A program made the translations under genes and the position numbers. Below, piece after piece: positions 16,554-26,428 of a stretch of 64,000 bases of DNA (positions are counted from its first letter, which is position 1; each line of letters opens with the position of its first letter). The stretch comes from Bacillus rubiinfantis (lineage in GTDB: Bacteria > Bacillota > Bacilli > Bacillales > Cytobacillaceae): NCBI GenBank assembly GCA_000752035.1, contig CCFE01000018.1, positions 1-64,000 on the forward strand. Direction: 5' to 3'. The notes under the pieces are model-generated. The model was not told where the DNA came from and made no database searches. It saw only the letters and a program-made list of their open reading frames with translations.

Positions 16554-18140
16554 CTATTTAAGCGGTCCGCCTTTTTCAATGATGTCGGCAGAGACGTTCG
16601 TAAATTTTTTAAAGTTCTCGCGGAATTGAGCGGCAAGCTCTTTTGCCTTTTTCTCATAGGCTTGTGGGTCATCCCACGTTTTCTGAGGTTGAAGAACCTC
16701 ATCAGGGACTCCGGCGATGTGCAGTGGAATATGAAGTCCGAAGATTGCATCTTTAACGGTTTCCACCTCATTTAATTCTCCTTCAAGGGCAGCTTGCACC
16801 ATTGCTCTTGTATAAGATAGCTTCATACGGCTTCCAACACCGTATTCTCCACCTGTCCAGCCTGTATTAACGAGAAATACATTGACGTTATGCTCAAGAA
16901 TTTTTTCACCAAGCATATCGGCATAACGTGTTGCAGGTAGCGGTAGGAATGGCTCACCAAAGCAAGTTGAGAAGGTAGCCTGCGGTGTGGTAACTCCACG
17001 CTCTGTACCGGCAAGCTTTGAAGTATAACCGCTTAAGAAATGATACATTGCTTGTTCCTTTGTCAGCTTTGCAATTGGTGGCAGGACTCCAAAGGCGTCA
17101 GCTGTTAAAAAGACAATTGTATGTGGATGACCGGCTATGCTTGGATTGACAATATTATCGATATTGTCAATTGGATAGGCTGCACGTGTATTTTCAGTTA
17201 ATGAGTTATCGTCATAATCAGCCACTCTTGTTTCTTGATTCAAGATAACATTTTCTAGGACGGTACCAAAACGGATTGCATCGAAAATTTGCGGCTCCTT
17301 CTCGTGTGAAAGATTAATACATTTTGCATAACATCCGCCTTCAACATTAAAGACTCCGCTAGATGACCATCCATGTTCGTCATCACCTACTAGTTTACGA
17401 TTAGGATCAGCTGAGAGTGTGGTTTTACCCGTGCCGGATAATCCAAAGAATAAGGCTACGTCGCCTTCTTGACCAACATTTGCGGAGCAATGCATTGAAA
17501 AAATATTACTTTCAGGAAGTAGGTAATTCATTACAGAGAAGATTGATTTTTTCATTTCTCCAGCATATTCTGTCCCGCCGATTAGGACAATCCGATGTTT
17601 AAACGAGATAATAATGAAGGTTTCCGAATTGGTTCCGTCCACAGCAGGATCTGCTTTGAAATTAGGGGCTGCAATTACCGTAAATTGAGCGTTATGTGAT
17701 AATAATTCATCTGCTGTTGGGCGAATGAATAATTGATGAACAAATAAATTATGCCAAGCAAATTCATTAATAACTTGAATGGGTAGTTGTGATTTTTTGT
17801 CTGCTCCTGCAAAGCCTTTGAAAACAAAAATTTCTTCTTTTTGTTTTAAATAATCTAATACTTTATGATAGAGGTTAGTGAATACTTCCTCAGTGATAGG
17901 CTGGTTGGTCTGACCCCAGTCAATTTTATCCTTTGATGTTTCTTCGACAACGATGAATTTGTCCTTCGGAGAACGGCCAGTATACTTGCCTGTAGAAACA
18001 CAAACTGCACCTGTTGAAGTTAACGTTCCTTCATTGCGGGCTAAGATTTTTTCAACTAACTGAGGAACAGATAATTGCATTAGTACGTTATTTTCATTTA
18101 GCAGCTGGTTAAGTTCGTTTGGAACGTGAACTGAATTCAT
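16554..18140 (-). CDS. pckA: Phosphoenolpyruvate carboxykinase (ATP)
   Basis: PckA converts oxaloacetate and ATP to phosphoenolpyruvate, CO2 and ADP at the start of gluconeogenesis. The 528-residue protein has the kinase-1a P-loop GLSGTGKTT at 233-241, followed by the metal-binding kinase-2 region DDEHGW, and TGRSPKDKF near 54-62. The length equals that of the Bacillus enzyme (527). The ATG is preceded by AAAAGGAAGG. A CcpN-type operator over the -10 region suggests repression during glycolysis. Confidence 0.97.
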   Translation of the reverse strand: MNSVHVPNELNQLLNENNVLMQLSVPQLVEKILARNEGTLTSTGAVCVSTGKYTGRSPKDKFIVVEETSKDKIDWGQTNQPITEEVFTNLYHKVLDYLKQKEEIFVFKGFAGADKKSQLPIQVINEFAWHNLFVHQLFIRPTADELLSHNAQFTVIAAPNFKADPAVDGTNSETFIIISFKHRIVLIGGTEYAGEMKKSIFSVMNYLLPESNIFSMHCSANVGQEGDVALFFGLSGTGKTTLSADPNRKLVGDDEHGWSSSGVFNVEGGCYAKCINLSHEKEPQIFDAIRFGTVLENVILNQETRVADYDDNSLTENTRAAYPIDNIDNIVNPSIAGHPHTIVFLTADAFGVLPPIAKLTKEQAMYHFLSGYTSKLAGTERGVTTPQATFSTCFGEPFLPLPATRYADMLGEKILEHNVNVFLVNTGWTGGEYGVGSRMKLSYTRAMVQAALEGELNEVETVKDAIFGLHIPLHIAGVPDEVLQPQKTWDDPQAYEKKAKELAAQFRENFKKFTNVSADIIEKGGPLK

Positions 18141-18189
18141 GATAGAAACCTTCCTTTTTTAGTTTTTAACATATTCATACTCTTTAATT

Positions 18190-18200
18190 AGTATAACACA
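18190..18200 (-). promoter_or_regulatory. Putative CcpN operator over the pckA -10 region
   Basis: On the minus strand TGTGTTATACT fits the CcpN consensus TRTGHYATAYW at every position. It overlaps an extended -10 (TGTTATACT), with TAGACT 16 nt upstream of the TATACT hexamer as a possible -35. CcpN is the gluconeogenic repressor of pckA and gapB in B. subtilis. Confidence 0.55.
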
Positions 18201-18319
18201 TTGAAACCATTAGTCTATACTAATCAAAAAAATATTTACAGCTATCTCTCTCAATTTTACTAAAAAATTCATTGACATAGCTAGTGTTTATACGATAAGA
18301 TTTAACCTTGAACGGATAC

Positions 18320-18500
18320 TCTCTTATCCCGAGCTGGTGGAGGGACAGGCCCAATGAAACCCAGCAACCTGCAACGATGAAAGTGACAATTCTTTGCAAC
18401 GGTGCTAACCTGATGCAAGGCATGACCTTGAACGATAAGAGCGAAAGGAACGCAATACTGTGCATAAAACCTTTCCTCACAGTGGAAAGGTTTTTTATAT
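18320..18500 (+). ncRNA. SAM riboswitch (S-box) of metK
   Basis: This is an S-box leader. Stem P1 is formed by CTCTTATC (18321) with GATAAGAG (18434). The conserved GGTGGAGGGACAGGCCC, ATGAAACCCAGCAACC and the downstream GGTGCTAACCTGATGCAAGG blocks are all present. An expression-platform terminator follows at 18466-18497 (AAAACCTTTCC/GGAAAGGTTTT plus Ts). With S-adenosylmethionine bound, transcription should stop before metK. Confidence 0.95.
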
Positions 18501-18666
18501 TTTTCATGAATATAACCACACTGGGGGTTCTAAATTGCTAAATAAATTCCCCATTTATACAACATACTACTAAGGGAATGAGTTCCGTTTCAAATCAAGG
18601 TTCAACTAGTAAAGTCAACCTTAGCCATCTTACTCTTTGTACTTCATTTAATAGGAGGAATTCGGA

Positions 18667-19872
18667 TTGTCAACAAAAAGACGCTTATTTACTTCTGAAT
18701 CAGTTACAGAAGGTCATCCTGATAAAATTTGTGACCAAATCTCTGATTCGATATTAGATGCTATTTTAGCGCAAGACCCAAATGCCCGTGTTGCTGCGGA
18801 AACCTCGGTCACAACTGGATTGGTACTAGTGGCTGGAGAAATCACTACTTCTACATATGTAGATATTCCCAAAATTGTTCGTGAAACGATCAAAGGAATT
18901 GGGTATAATCGGGCAAAATATGGCTTTGACTCCGAAACATGTGCCGTGCTAACCTCTATTGATGAGCAATCTCCAGACATTGCCATGGGGGTTAACCAAG
19001 CGCTTGAAGCTCGCGAAGGTCAAATGACTGATGAAGAAATCGAAGCGATCGGTGCCGGCGACCAAGGACTCATGTTTGGCTTTGCCTGCAATGAAACAAA
19101 GGAACTTATGCCGCTTCCAATATCACTTGCTCATAAATTAGCACGTCGCTTAACGGAAGTGCGCAAGGAGGATATTCTTCCATACTTACGCCCAGATGGT
19201 AAAACGCAGGTTACTGTCGAGTACGATGATAATAATAAGCCCGTTCGTATTGACACAATTGTCATTTCAACTCAGCACCACCCTGAAATTACACTTGAGC
19301 AAATTCAGCGCAATATTAAGGAATATGTCATTAACCCAGTTGTTCCAAAAGAATTTATTGATGAGAATACAAAATATTTCATTAATCCAACTGGTCGTTT
19401 CGTTATCGGCGGACCTCAAGGTGATGCAGGTTTAACAGGCCGCAAGATTATTGTCGATACGTACGGTGGATATGCCCGTCATGGTGGGGGTGCTTTTTCT
19501 GGTAAAGATCCGACTAAAGTAGACCGATCTGCTGCCTATGCTGCCCGCTATGTAGCTAAAAATATTGTAGCAGCTGGCTTAGCTGAAAAATGTGAAGTAC
19601 AGCTCGCTTACGCAATTGGTGTTGCCAGACCTGTATCGATCTCTGTTGATACGTTTAGCACTGGGAAAGTAAGTGAAGATGTTCTTGTTGATTTAGTCAG
19701 CAAAAACTTCGATCTTCGTCCAGCTGGCATCATTAAAATGTTGGATTTACGCCGTCCAATCTACAAACAAACAGCTGCATATGGTCATTTTGGCCGAGCA
19801 GATGTCGATTTACCTTGGGAACGAACAGATAAAGCAGAGGCGCTTCGGACTCAATCAGAAGCCGTTAGATAA
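18667..19872 (+). CDS. metK: S-adenosylmethionine synthetase
   Basis: MetK makes S-adenosylmethionine from methionine and ATP in the cytoplasm. The 401-residue protein shows the ATP-site GHPDKICDQISD near 16-27, GAGDQGLMFGFA, and the closing P-loop-like GGGAFSGKDPTKVDRSAAYA. The start is TTG, 6 nt after AGGAGGAA. It is controlled by the upstream S-box, a direct product-feedback arrangement. Confidence 0.97.
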   Translation: MSTKRRLFTSESVTEGHPDKICDQISDSILDAILAQDPNARVAAETSVTTGLVLVAGEITTSTYVDIPKIVRETIKGIGYNRAKYGFDSETCAVLTSIDEQSPDIAMGVNQALEAREGQMTDEEIEAIGAGDQGLMFGFACNETKELMPLPISLAHKLARRLTEVRKEDILPYLRPDGKTQVTVEYDDNNKPVRIDTIVISTQHHPEITLEQIQRNIKEYVINPVVPKEFIDENTKYFINPTGRFVIGGPQGDAGLTGRKIIVDTYGGYARHGGGAFSGKDPTKVDRSAAYAARYVAKNIVAAGLAEKCEVQLAYAIGVARPVSISVDTFSTGKVSEDVLVDLVSKNFDLRPAGIIKMLDLRRPIYKQTAAYGHFGRADVDLPWERTDKAEALRTQSEAVR

Positions 19873-19878
19873 ATTTTG

Positions 19879-19914
19879 GAGGAGTTGCATATTATGTGTA
19901 ACTCCTTTTTTTAT
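19879..19914 (+). terminator. Terminator of metK
   Basis: The stem GGAGTTGCA / GTGTAACTCC is followed by T7. Confidence 0.8.
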
Positions 19915-20114
19915 TTTTCGTCTAAATATTTGTTCAGGATTCCACTAACCGTTATAGAATGTTTACAAATTAAGATAAAGGAACAAAGTATAAATATGTA
20001 AATTTCCTTTAGTTGACTATCCAATTTTGTAAAAAAAAGTGGTAGTATTAGATAGTATGTTTTTTTAATGCAACGATCCATATGGATGTAGAAATGGAGT
20101 AGGTGAGGTACATA

Positions 20115-22010
20115 ATGTGCGGTTTTATCGGCTGTGTACATGACAAAGCAGAAAGCAATCATGAAGAACAAAAAAAGCAATTTCAAAATATGAATAATAT
20201 CATTACTCATCGCGGCCCGGATGATGCTGGTTATTTTAACGATGACCATATCCAGTTTGGTTTTCGTCGCCTGAGTATCATTGATCTTGAAGCGGGACAT
20301 CAGCCGCTTTCTTATGAAAATAAACGCTATTGGATTATTTTTAACGGTGAAATCTATAATTACGTTGAATTGCGTGAAGAACTGGTCAAGGCTGGATTAA
20401 CATTCGCCACAAGTTCGGATACTGAGGTAATTATCGCCCTTTATAGCCATTTTGGTGAAAAAGCTGTTGAAAAACTCCGGGGGATGTTTGCCTTTGTCAT
20501 TTGGGATAAACAAGAACAAACTGTTTATGGTGCTCGTGATCCGTTTGGCATTAAGCCGTTTTTTTATTTTACAGCTGGTGCAAAAACCTTTTTTGCTTCA
20601 GAGAAAAAAAGCATCTTACTAGCTTTGGAAAACGATGTGTTAGATTATGACTCACTTCAGCATTATCTAACCTATCAGTTTGTACCAGAGCCATCTTCAT
20701 TATCGGCAGGAATAAAAAAATTAGAACCAGGCCATTATTTTACAAAAAAAATTGGTGCGGAAATGAAAATCAAGCGCTACTGGAAGGCTCATTTTGCACC
20801 TGTGCATAAATCGGAGACAGATTATATTAAAGAGATTCGTGATGTATTATTTGACTCAGTTAAAATGCATATGCGCAGCGACGTTCCTGTCGGTTCTTTC
20901 TTATCTGGCGGTATTGATTCATCATTAATCGTTTCAATTGCTAAAGAGTTTCATCCAGCAATCAAAACGTTTTCGGTCGGGTTTGATCATAATGGATTCA
21001 GCGAAATTGACGTTGCTAAGGAAACTGCTGATAAGCTTGGGTTGGAAAACATCAGCTATATAATCTCACCCGAGGAATACATGAAAGAAATCCCTAGAAT
21101 TATCTGGCATATGGATGATCCGCTGGCAGACCCGGCATGTGTGCCACTGTATTTTGTGGCTCGTGAGGCTCGGAAGCATGTAACGGTTGTTTTATCCGGA
21201 GAGGGAGCCGATGAATTATTCGGCGGTTATAATATATACCGTGAACCACAGGATCTAGCAATTTTTAACAAGATTCCTCGTGTGTTTCATCGCTTCTTGA
21301 AAATAATTGCCGCGATGATGCCGGAGGGGATGAAGGGTAAAAGTTTCATTGAACGCGGAGTTACCCCGATGGAACAGCGTTATATCGGTAATGCGAAAAT
21401 GTTTATGGAAGAAGAAAAACGCGAGCTTTTAAACGTGTATCGTGAGGGATTACAGTATACGGATATCACCAAGCCACTTTATGAGGAATCACGCGGTTAT
21501 GACCCGGTTGATCGAATGCAGTATATTGATATTCATACTTGGATGCGAGGTGATATTCTGTTAAAGGCAGACAGAATGACCATGGCCCATTCATTAGAAT
21601 TGCGGGTGCCGTTCCTGGATAAGGAAGTATTCCAAGTAGCATCAAAAATTCCGACCAGTCTGAAAACAGCGAATGGAACGACGAAGTATATTTTACGCAA
21701 AGCAGCGGAAGGAATTGTTCCTGAACATGTATTAAATCGTAAAAAGCTCGGCTTCCCGGTTCCAATCCGTCATTGGTTAAAGGCGGAAATGAACGAATGG
21801 GTAAAAACGATTATCCGTGATAGTCAGACTGATCACCTTATTAATAAGTCTTATGTATTGAGACTTCTCGATGATCACTGCTTAGGGAAAGCTGACAACA
21901 GTCGGAAAATCTGGACCGTTCTAATGTTTATGGTTTGGCATCAAGTCTATATTGAACAAGTATTCTCCTTTACCTCTGAGTATCAGAAGGAGAAGGTATT
22001 GGCAAAATAA
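20115..22010 (+). CDS. asnB: Asparagine synthetase (glutamine-hydrolysing)
   Basis: AsnB makes asparagine from aspartate, ATP and glutamine. The 631-residue protein has the glutaminase nucleophile C2 (hence ATG at 20115, after AGGTGAGG; an upstream in-frame start would bury C2), HRGPDDAG in the amidotransferase domain, and the PP-loop SGGIDSS at 264-270 in the synthetase domain. The length agrees with B. subtilis AsnB, as does the position beside metK and pckA. Confidence 0.96.
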   Translation: MCGFIGCVHDKAESNHEEQKKQFQNMNNIITHRGPDDAGYFNDDHIQFGFRRLSIIDLEAGHQPLSYENKRYWIIFNGEIYNYVELREELVKAGLTFATSSDTEVIIALYSHFGEKAVEKLRGMFAFVIWDKQEQTVYGARDPFGIKPFFYFTAGAKTFFASEKKSILLALENDVLDYDSLQHYLTYQFVPEPSSLSAGIKKLEPGHYFTKKIGAEMKIKRYWKAHFAPVHKSETDYIKEIRDVLFDSVKMHMRSDVPVGSFLSGGIDSSLIVSIAKEFHPAIKTFSVGFDHNGFSEIDVAKETADKLGLENISYIISPEEYMKEIPRIIWHMDDPLADPACVPLYFVAREARKHVTVVLSGEGADELFGGYNIYREPQDLAIFNKIPRVFHRFLKIIAAMMPEGMKGKSFIERGVTPMEQRYIGNAKMFMEEEKRELLNVYREGLQYTDITKPLYEESRGYDPVDRMQYIDIHTWMRGDILLKADRMTMAHSLELRVPFLDKEVFQVASKIPTSLKTANGTTKYILRKAAEGIVPEHVLNRKKLGFPVPIRHWLKAEMNEWVKTIIRDSQTDHLINKSYVLRLLDDHCLGKADNSRKIWTVLMFMVWHQVYIEQVFSFTSEYQKEKVLAK

Positions 22011-22048
22011 AATAAACCTCAAACAGTAGTGGAGTTAAAGCAAGCACG

Positions 22049-22079
22049 AAAAATAAGCACCCGAGCGGTGCTTATTTTT
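22049..22079 (+). terminator. Bidirectional terminator, asnB / ytoA
   Basis: The 13-bp stem AAAAATAAGCACC / GGTGCTTATTTTT with a 5-nt loop reaches into the ytoA stop codon. Confidence 0.85.
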
Positions 22080-22587
22080 GTTGAAGTGATTTATAGTATT
22101 GTCCTTTTCTGGCGTATTCTTGGTAGATACGGGCTATTTCTTTTTTATCTTCTTCCGTCAATTCTCTAATAACTTTGGCGGGTCTGCCGAATGCTAAAGT
22201 ATGAGGCGGGATGATCTTTCCTTGTGGGATAAGGCTGCCAGCGCCAATAAAAGCGCCTTCACCAATTTCAGCACTATCAAGGATGATTGAGCCCATTCCA
22301 ATCAATGCTTGTTTTCTTATGATACAGCTATGAAGGATTACCTGGTGACCAATTGTTGCTTCATCCTCAATGATTAAGGGATTATTTGGACTTTGATGCA
22401 GGACGCAATTGTCTTGGATATTTACTTTTTTGCCAATAATGGTTGGGGCAATGTCGCCACGGATGGAAGTATTAAACCAGATGCTGGATTCCTCGCCTAT
22501 TTGAACATCTCCAGATATGGTAACATAATCAGCAATAAAGGCAGAGTCAGCGATAATTGGATATTTGTCTTTATAGGGGTAAATCAT
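22072..22587 (-). CDS. ytoA: Gamma-carbonic anhydrase-like hexapeptide protein
   Basis: This 171-residue left-handed beta-helix protein of the gamma-carbonic anhydrase / PaaY family has hexapeptide repeats from residue ~10 to ~140 and a C-terminal helix (EEDKKEIARIYQEYARKGQ). Possible zinc ligands are visible as the VLHQSP histidine and GHQVILH. Whether it has carbonic anhydrase activity is unknown. The ATG follows GAGGAGGAAC. B. subtilis YtoA is the counterpart. Confidence 0.88.
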   Translation of the reverse strand: MIYPYKDKYPIIADSAFIADYVTISGDVQIGEESSIWFNTSIRGDIAPTIIGKKVNIQDNCVLHQSPNNPLIIEDEATIGHQVILHSCIIRKQALIGMGSIILDSAEIGEGAFIGAGSLIPQGKIIPPHTLAFGRPAKVIRELTEEDKKEIARIYQEYARKGQYYKSLQQK

Positions 22588-22752
22588 AGCGTTCCTCCTC
22601 TTTTTAAGATAATAAAGTAATTTTATCGAAATATACTTGAAAAACCAAAAGTTTTATTTTGATATTTGTCAAACTGGCAAATAGACAACTTAATAACTGC
22701 CTTTGTGGTAAAATAACCAATAATGAACGAAAGTAATATAGGAGGAAAGTAT

Positions 22753-23556
22753 ATGTGGAAGTGGGAAGCAGAAGGGGAAGCAAAAGCCGTAATTGTCATT
22801 GTTCACGGTGCGATGGAACATCATAAAAGATATGGCTGGCTGATTGAAATGTGGCGTTCATCAGGCTTCCATGTCATCATGTCCGATTTGCCAGGGCAAG
22901 GAGTGACAACTAGAGCAAACCGCGGTCATATACACTCTTTTGATGAATACATAATAGAAGTCAAGGATTGGATACAGGCTGCTTACCGCTATGAACTGCC
23001 TGTTTTTCTGCTAGGGCATAGTATGGGGGGATTGGTCTCCATTCGTTTGTTACAAGAGGAACATGTTAATATTGCTGGTATCATTCTTTCCTCACCTTGT
23101 TTAGGTCTCATGCATACACCGCCGAAAATGATGGATATCCTTTCGCATTTGCTCAATATTGTTTATCCAACATTAAGGATAAAGGCTGGATTAACAGTAC
23201 AAATGGCAACGAGAAATGAAGATGTCAGAGAAGCTGACTCAAATGATACACTTTATGTGACAAAGGTTTCCGTTAGGTGGTATCGTGAGTTAGTTTATGC
23301 TGTCAAACAGGCATTTACGGAGTTGGAGAGGATTCAAGATGTTCCGATGCTGCTGATGCAAGGCGGTGATGATAAAATCGTGAATAAGGAGGCGGTTAAA
23401 GACTGGTTTAATCGTGCTCCTCTATCAGAAAAAAGATTTAAAGAATGGCCAAAATGCTATCATGAAATTTTTAATGAACCTGAGCGGGAAGAGGTCTTTG
23501 AATACGCAAAAGATTTTGTTTTTAGCCAGTTGAAATCCATTGGTTATATTGTCTAG
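22753..23556 (+). CDS. ytpA: Alpha/beta hydrolase YtpA (lysophospholipase-like)
   Basis: This 267-residue monoacylglycerol-lipase-type hydrolase has nucleophile S90 in LGHSMGG, likely acid D206 or D207 (QGGDDKIV) and H237 (CYHEIF). B. subtilis YtpA is a phospholipase linked to the lysophospholipid antibiotic bacilysocin. The ATG at 22753 follows GGAGGAAAG directly. A farther upstream ATG lacks such a site. It forms an operon with ytpB 17 nt downstream, as in B. subtilis. Confidence 0.88.
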   Translation: MWKWEAEGEAKAVIVIVHGAMEHHKRYGWLIEMWRSSGFHVIMSDLPGQGVTTRANRGHIHSFDEYIIEVKDWIQAAYRYELPVFLLGHSMGGLVSIRLLQEEHVNIAGIILSSPCLGLMHTPPKMMDILSHLLNIVYPTLRIKAGLTVQMATRNEDVREADSNDTLYVTKVSVRWYRELVYAVKQAFTELERIQDVPMLLMQGGDDKIVNKEAVKDWFNRAPLSEKRFKEWPKCYHEIFNEPEREEVFEYAKDFVFSQLKSIGYIV

Positions 23557-23573
23557 AAAGGTTGTGATTTTCC

Positions 23574-24659
23574 ATGAAGCCATTCACCCTAATGTCAAGG
23601 GTTTATCGTAAAATATTACCAGCTGTTCACCAAGAATTGGCCTATTGGAAAAGCCGCGCTCAAAAAATCCCTAATCCGGAGCTAAGACGACAGGCTCTGG
23701 CCAGCATTGAGCAGAAAACATTTCACTGTGAGGGCGGGGCCATTCTTGCACTGACTGCAAAAAAGGATTATAAACTTGCGGTAAAATTTATTGTGGCCTA
23801 TCAAACAATTAGTGATTATCTTGATAATTTATGTGACCGCAGCACATCACTCGATCCTAACGATTTCGCTGCGCTTCATGAGTCGATGAGTGCTGCGTTG
23901 CTGTTACAAGCAAAGAAGAAAAATTACTATCGGTTCCGTGCAGAACAAGATGATGCGGGGTATCTGTATGACTTGTCGGAAACGTGTCGCTCGGTTTTGA
24001 AGCAGATAGATAACTATCAAGTGATTAGAGACTACTTGCAAGAGCTGTGTCAGTATTACTGTGATTTGCAAATACATAAGCATGTAAAGAAGGAAGAACG
24101 AGTTCCGCGTCTTGAACATTGGTTCCGGCAGCATCAGCATGAGCTGCCGGAAATGGAGTGGTATGAATTCTCGGCATGCTCTGGTTCAACATTAGGTATT
24201 TTTTGTCTCGTGTCTTATGCGTTTCGCGATGATTTTAATCCTGAAGATGCTTTGAATATTCGCAACGGCTATTTCCCCTATATTCAAGGTCTTCACATCT
24301 TACTGGATTATTTTATTGATCAGGAAGAAGATAAAGCTGGCGGTGATTTGAATTTTTGTTTTTACTATGAAAATCAGGAAACCTTGTTTAACCGCTTAAA
24401 GTATTTTGTGGTGGAGGCTGATAAACATATTGAGTATCTCCCTCATAAAAGTTTCCATCAATTAATTAATCGAGGCTTATTAGGTGTGTATTTGTCAGAT
24501 TCAAAGGTCCGCAAACAGAAGAATGTTCGCAAGCTGGCGAAAGATATCATTAAATCCAGCGGCTGGATAAGTTATTTTTTCTATTTAAATGGACTAGCTT
24601 ATCGCTCATTGCAAAGATCTGCCCCAGCCTTTTTTACAAGGCTGGTGGCAAAAATGTAA
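23574..24659 (+). CDS. ytpB: Tetraprenyl-beta-curcumene synthase YtpB
   Basis: YtpB is a class of terpene cyclase acting on a C35 prenyl diphosphate to form tetraprenyl-beta-curcumene, the precursor of sesquarterpenes (baciterpenols) found in Bacillus spores. The 361-residue protein has the acidic motif DYLDNLCDR at 81-89 and a second acidic segment IDQEEDKAGGDLNF near 248-261, consistent with Mg-diphosphate binding in this family (formerly DUF2600). The terpenoid partner sqhC is not in the window. Confidence 0.92.
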   Translation: MKPFTLMSRVYRKILPAVHQELAYWKSRAQKIPNPELRRQALASIEQKTFHCEGGAILALTAKKDYKLAVKFIVAYQTISDYLDNLCDRSTSLDPNDFAALHESMSAALLLQAKKKNYYRFRAEQDDAGYLYDLSETCRSVLKQIDNYQVIRDYLQELCQYYCDLQIHKHVKKEERVPRLEHWFRQHQHELPEMEWYEFSACSGSTLGIFCLVSYAFRDDFNPEDALNIRNGYFPYIQGLHILLDYFIDQEEDKAGGDLNFCFYYENQETLFNRLKYFVVEADKHIEYLPHKSFHQLINRGLLGVYLSDSKVRKQKNVRKLAKDIIKSSGWISYFFYLNGLAYRSLQRSAPAFFTRLVAKM

Positions 24660-24661
24660 TA

Positions 24662-24687
24662 AGCCAGGCGATTGTCAGCCTGGTTTT
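24662..24687 (+). terminator. Terminator between ytpB and ytqB
   Basis: The stem CCAGGC / GCCTGG is followed by TTTTACCTTTTTT on the plus strand. Confidence 0.65.
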
Positions 24688-25258
24688 ACCTTTTTTCTAT
24701 CGCGATAATAAATGGCGGATTATGCTGTTGATTGATAAATTGGTACCTTATTACATGGGCAAATTTTTGGTCTAAATGACGACAGTAGTTGAGGAGGGCA
24801 TCTCTTTCTATGTCACCACCATCGTGACCATGATAAATGACGAGGACAATGATGCCTTCCGGTGCCATAATGTTAAGGAGCTGGCTGACTGCATCTATGG
24901 TCGTTTCTGGCTCGGTGATGATGTTTTTATCACTTCCAGGTAAATAACCTAAATTAAAGATTGCTCCTGTGATTTTTCCGTGTTCTTCAAGCGGGATATT
25001 TTGCGTAACCCGTTCATGCCCTTCGTGAAAAAGGGTTGTCCGCTCAAGCAAAGAATGCTGAATAAGCCTTTCCTTCGTTGCCAAAATCGCTTGCTCCTGA
25101 ACATCAAAGCCATAGACCTTCCCATGCTCGCCTACAAGTTCTGCTAAAAATACAGTGTCATGGCCATTTCCGATGGTGGCATCCACGACAATATCCCCGT
25201 TTTTCACTGCTTTTTGTAGTAAGGTCTTTGCAAATGGCAGAATTCGCTCTAATTTCAT
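24686..25258 (-). CDS. ytqB: SAM-dependent methyltransferase YtqB
   Basis: This is a 190-residue class I methyltransferase with motif I DATIGNGHD (26-34) and a motif-II-like GKVYGFDVQ. B. subtilis YtqB is a structurally known methyltransferase of the rRNA-methylase-like family; the substrate here is not known from sequence. It overlaps the end of ytqA by 4 nt (ATGA), so the two are translationally coupled. Confidence 0.88.
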   Translation of the reverse strand: MKLERILPFAKTLLQKAVKNGDIVVDATIGNGHDTVFLAELVGEHGKVYGFDVQEQAILATKERLIQHSLLERTTLFHEGHERVTQNIPLEEHGKITGAIFNLGYLPGSDKNIITEPETTIDAVSQLLNIMAPEGIIVLVIYHGHDGGDIERDALLNYCRHLDQKFAHVIRYQFINQQHNPPFIIAIEKR

Positions 25259-26220
25259 GATAAGTTAGCTGCACTTCCTTTGAAAAACTTCCCCTGCCAG
25301 CTGTCACGACGCTTTAATTCGGCATCAATCGCATTTAATACTTCCCATTTGTTGACACTCCACATCGGTCCGACCATTAAGTCAATTGGACCGTCACCGG
25401 TAATCCGATGGACAATCATTTCCGGGGGTAAAATTTCCAGTTGGTCGCAAACTAAGTTTACATAGTCTTCTTGTGATAAAAACTCAAGCAGCCCTTTTTC
25501 GAATTGCTTCACCATTGGTGTTCCTTTAAGAAGATGAAGTAAATGGATCTTAATCCCTTGGACGTCTAGCGTGGCTACTTGGCGTGCTGTTTCCATCATC
25601 ATCTCATAATTTTCCAATGGAAGCCCATTGATAATATGGGAGCAAATACGGATACCATGTTTGCGGAGTTTTTCCACCCCGTTTATATAACATTGAAAAT
25701 CATGAGCCCGATTAATTAACTGGGCGGTCTGCTCGTGAACTGTTTGTAGACCGAGCTCGACCCACAGGTACGTTTTTCTATTTAATTCAGCCAAATATTC
25801 TACTACATCATCAGGCAGGCAGTCAGGACGAGTAGCAATGGAAAGTCCGACGACTCCGTCCTGCTTGAGTACCATTTCATATTTTTCCCGCAGTACCGCA
25901 ACTGGTGCGTGGGTATTCGTAAATGCCTGAAAATAGGCCATATATTTGCCATCTTTCCATTTAGTGTGCATTTTTTCCTTAATATCGTGGAATTGTTTTT
26001 CCAGACTTTCGGCCCGGTCTCCGGCAAAATCCCCGGAGCCTGCAGCACTGCAAAACGTACAGCCTCCATGTGCGACGGTGCCATCGCGGTTTGGACAATC
26101 AAAACCGCCATCAAGTGCGACCTTAAATACCTTATGGCCAAATTGCTGGCGTAAATGGTAATTCCATGTATGGTAACGTTTATCATCAGATGCATATGGA
26201 AAAGGTTTTGTCTGAAGCAT
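25255..26220 (-). CDS. ytqA: Radical SAM protein YtqA
   Basis: This 321-residue radical SAM protein of the TIGR01212/YhcC type has cluster ligands C42, C54 and C57 (CPNRDGTVAHGGCTFC), spaced C-x11-C-x2-C instead of the classic C-x3-C-x2-C. The substrate is unknown. The start at 26220 is chosen because AAGGAGG lies 9 nt ahead. Codons upstream of it would contain that site. It is the first gene of the ytqA-ytqB unit. Confidence 0.88.
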   Translation of the reverse strand: MLQTKPFPYASDDKRYHTWNYHLRQQFGHKVFKVALDGGFDCPNRDGTVAHGGCTFCSAAGSGDFAGDRAESLEKQFHDIKEKMHTKWKDGKYMAYFQAFTNTHAPVAVLREKYEMVLKQDGVVGLSIATRPDCLPDDVVEYLAELNRKTYLWVELGLQTVHEQTAQLINRAHDFQCYINGVEKLRKHGIRICSHIINGLPLENYEMMMETARQVATLDVQGIKIHLLHLLKGTPMVKQFEKGLLEFLSQEDYVNLVCDQLEILPPEMIVHRITGDGPIDLMVGPMWSVNKWEVLNAIDAELKRRDSWQGKFFKGSAANLS

Positions 26221-26428
26221 TTCAGCAAACCTCCTTGTTAAAAAATTTTGCATAAAATTAATTTTATCATGAAAAATACAGCTTCTTCAAATGTAATTGT
26301 TTCAATACAGCGCTAGATTAGATTTGAGCGATTTGCCAGTAATTATGAAGTCATAGGAAAAAGAAATGGGAACAAAATAAGAAATGAAGCAACAGGCTTC
26401 AACGCTTGACTGAAAGGGGGTTCATTAC

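Noticed and set aside
19911..20300. Minus-strand frame of 129 codons overlapping the asnB start
   Set aside because: It overlaps the conserved glutaminase domain of asnB; no ribosome binding site.
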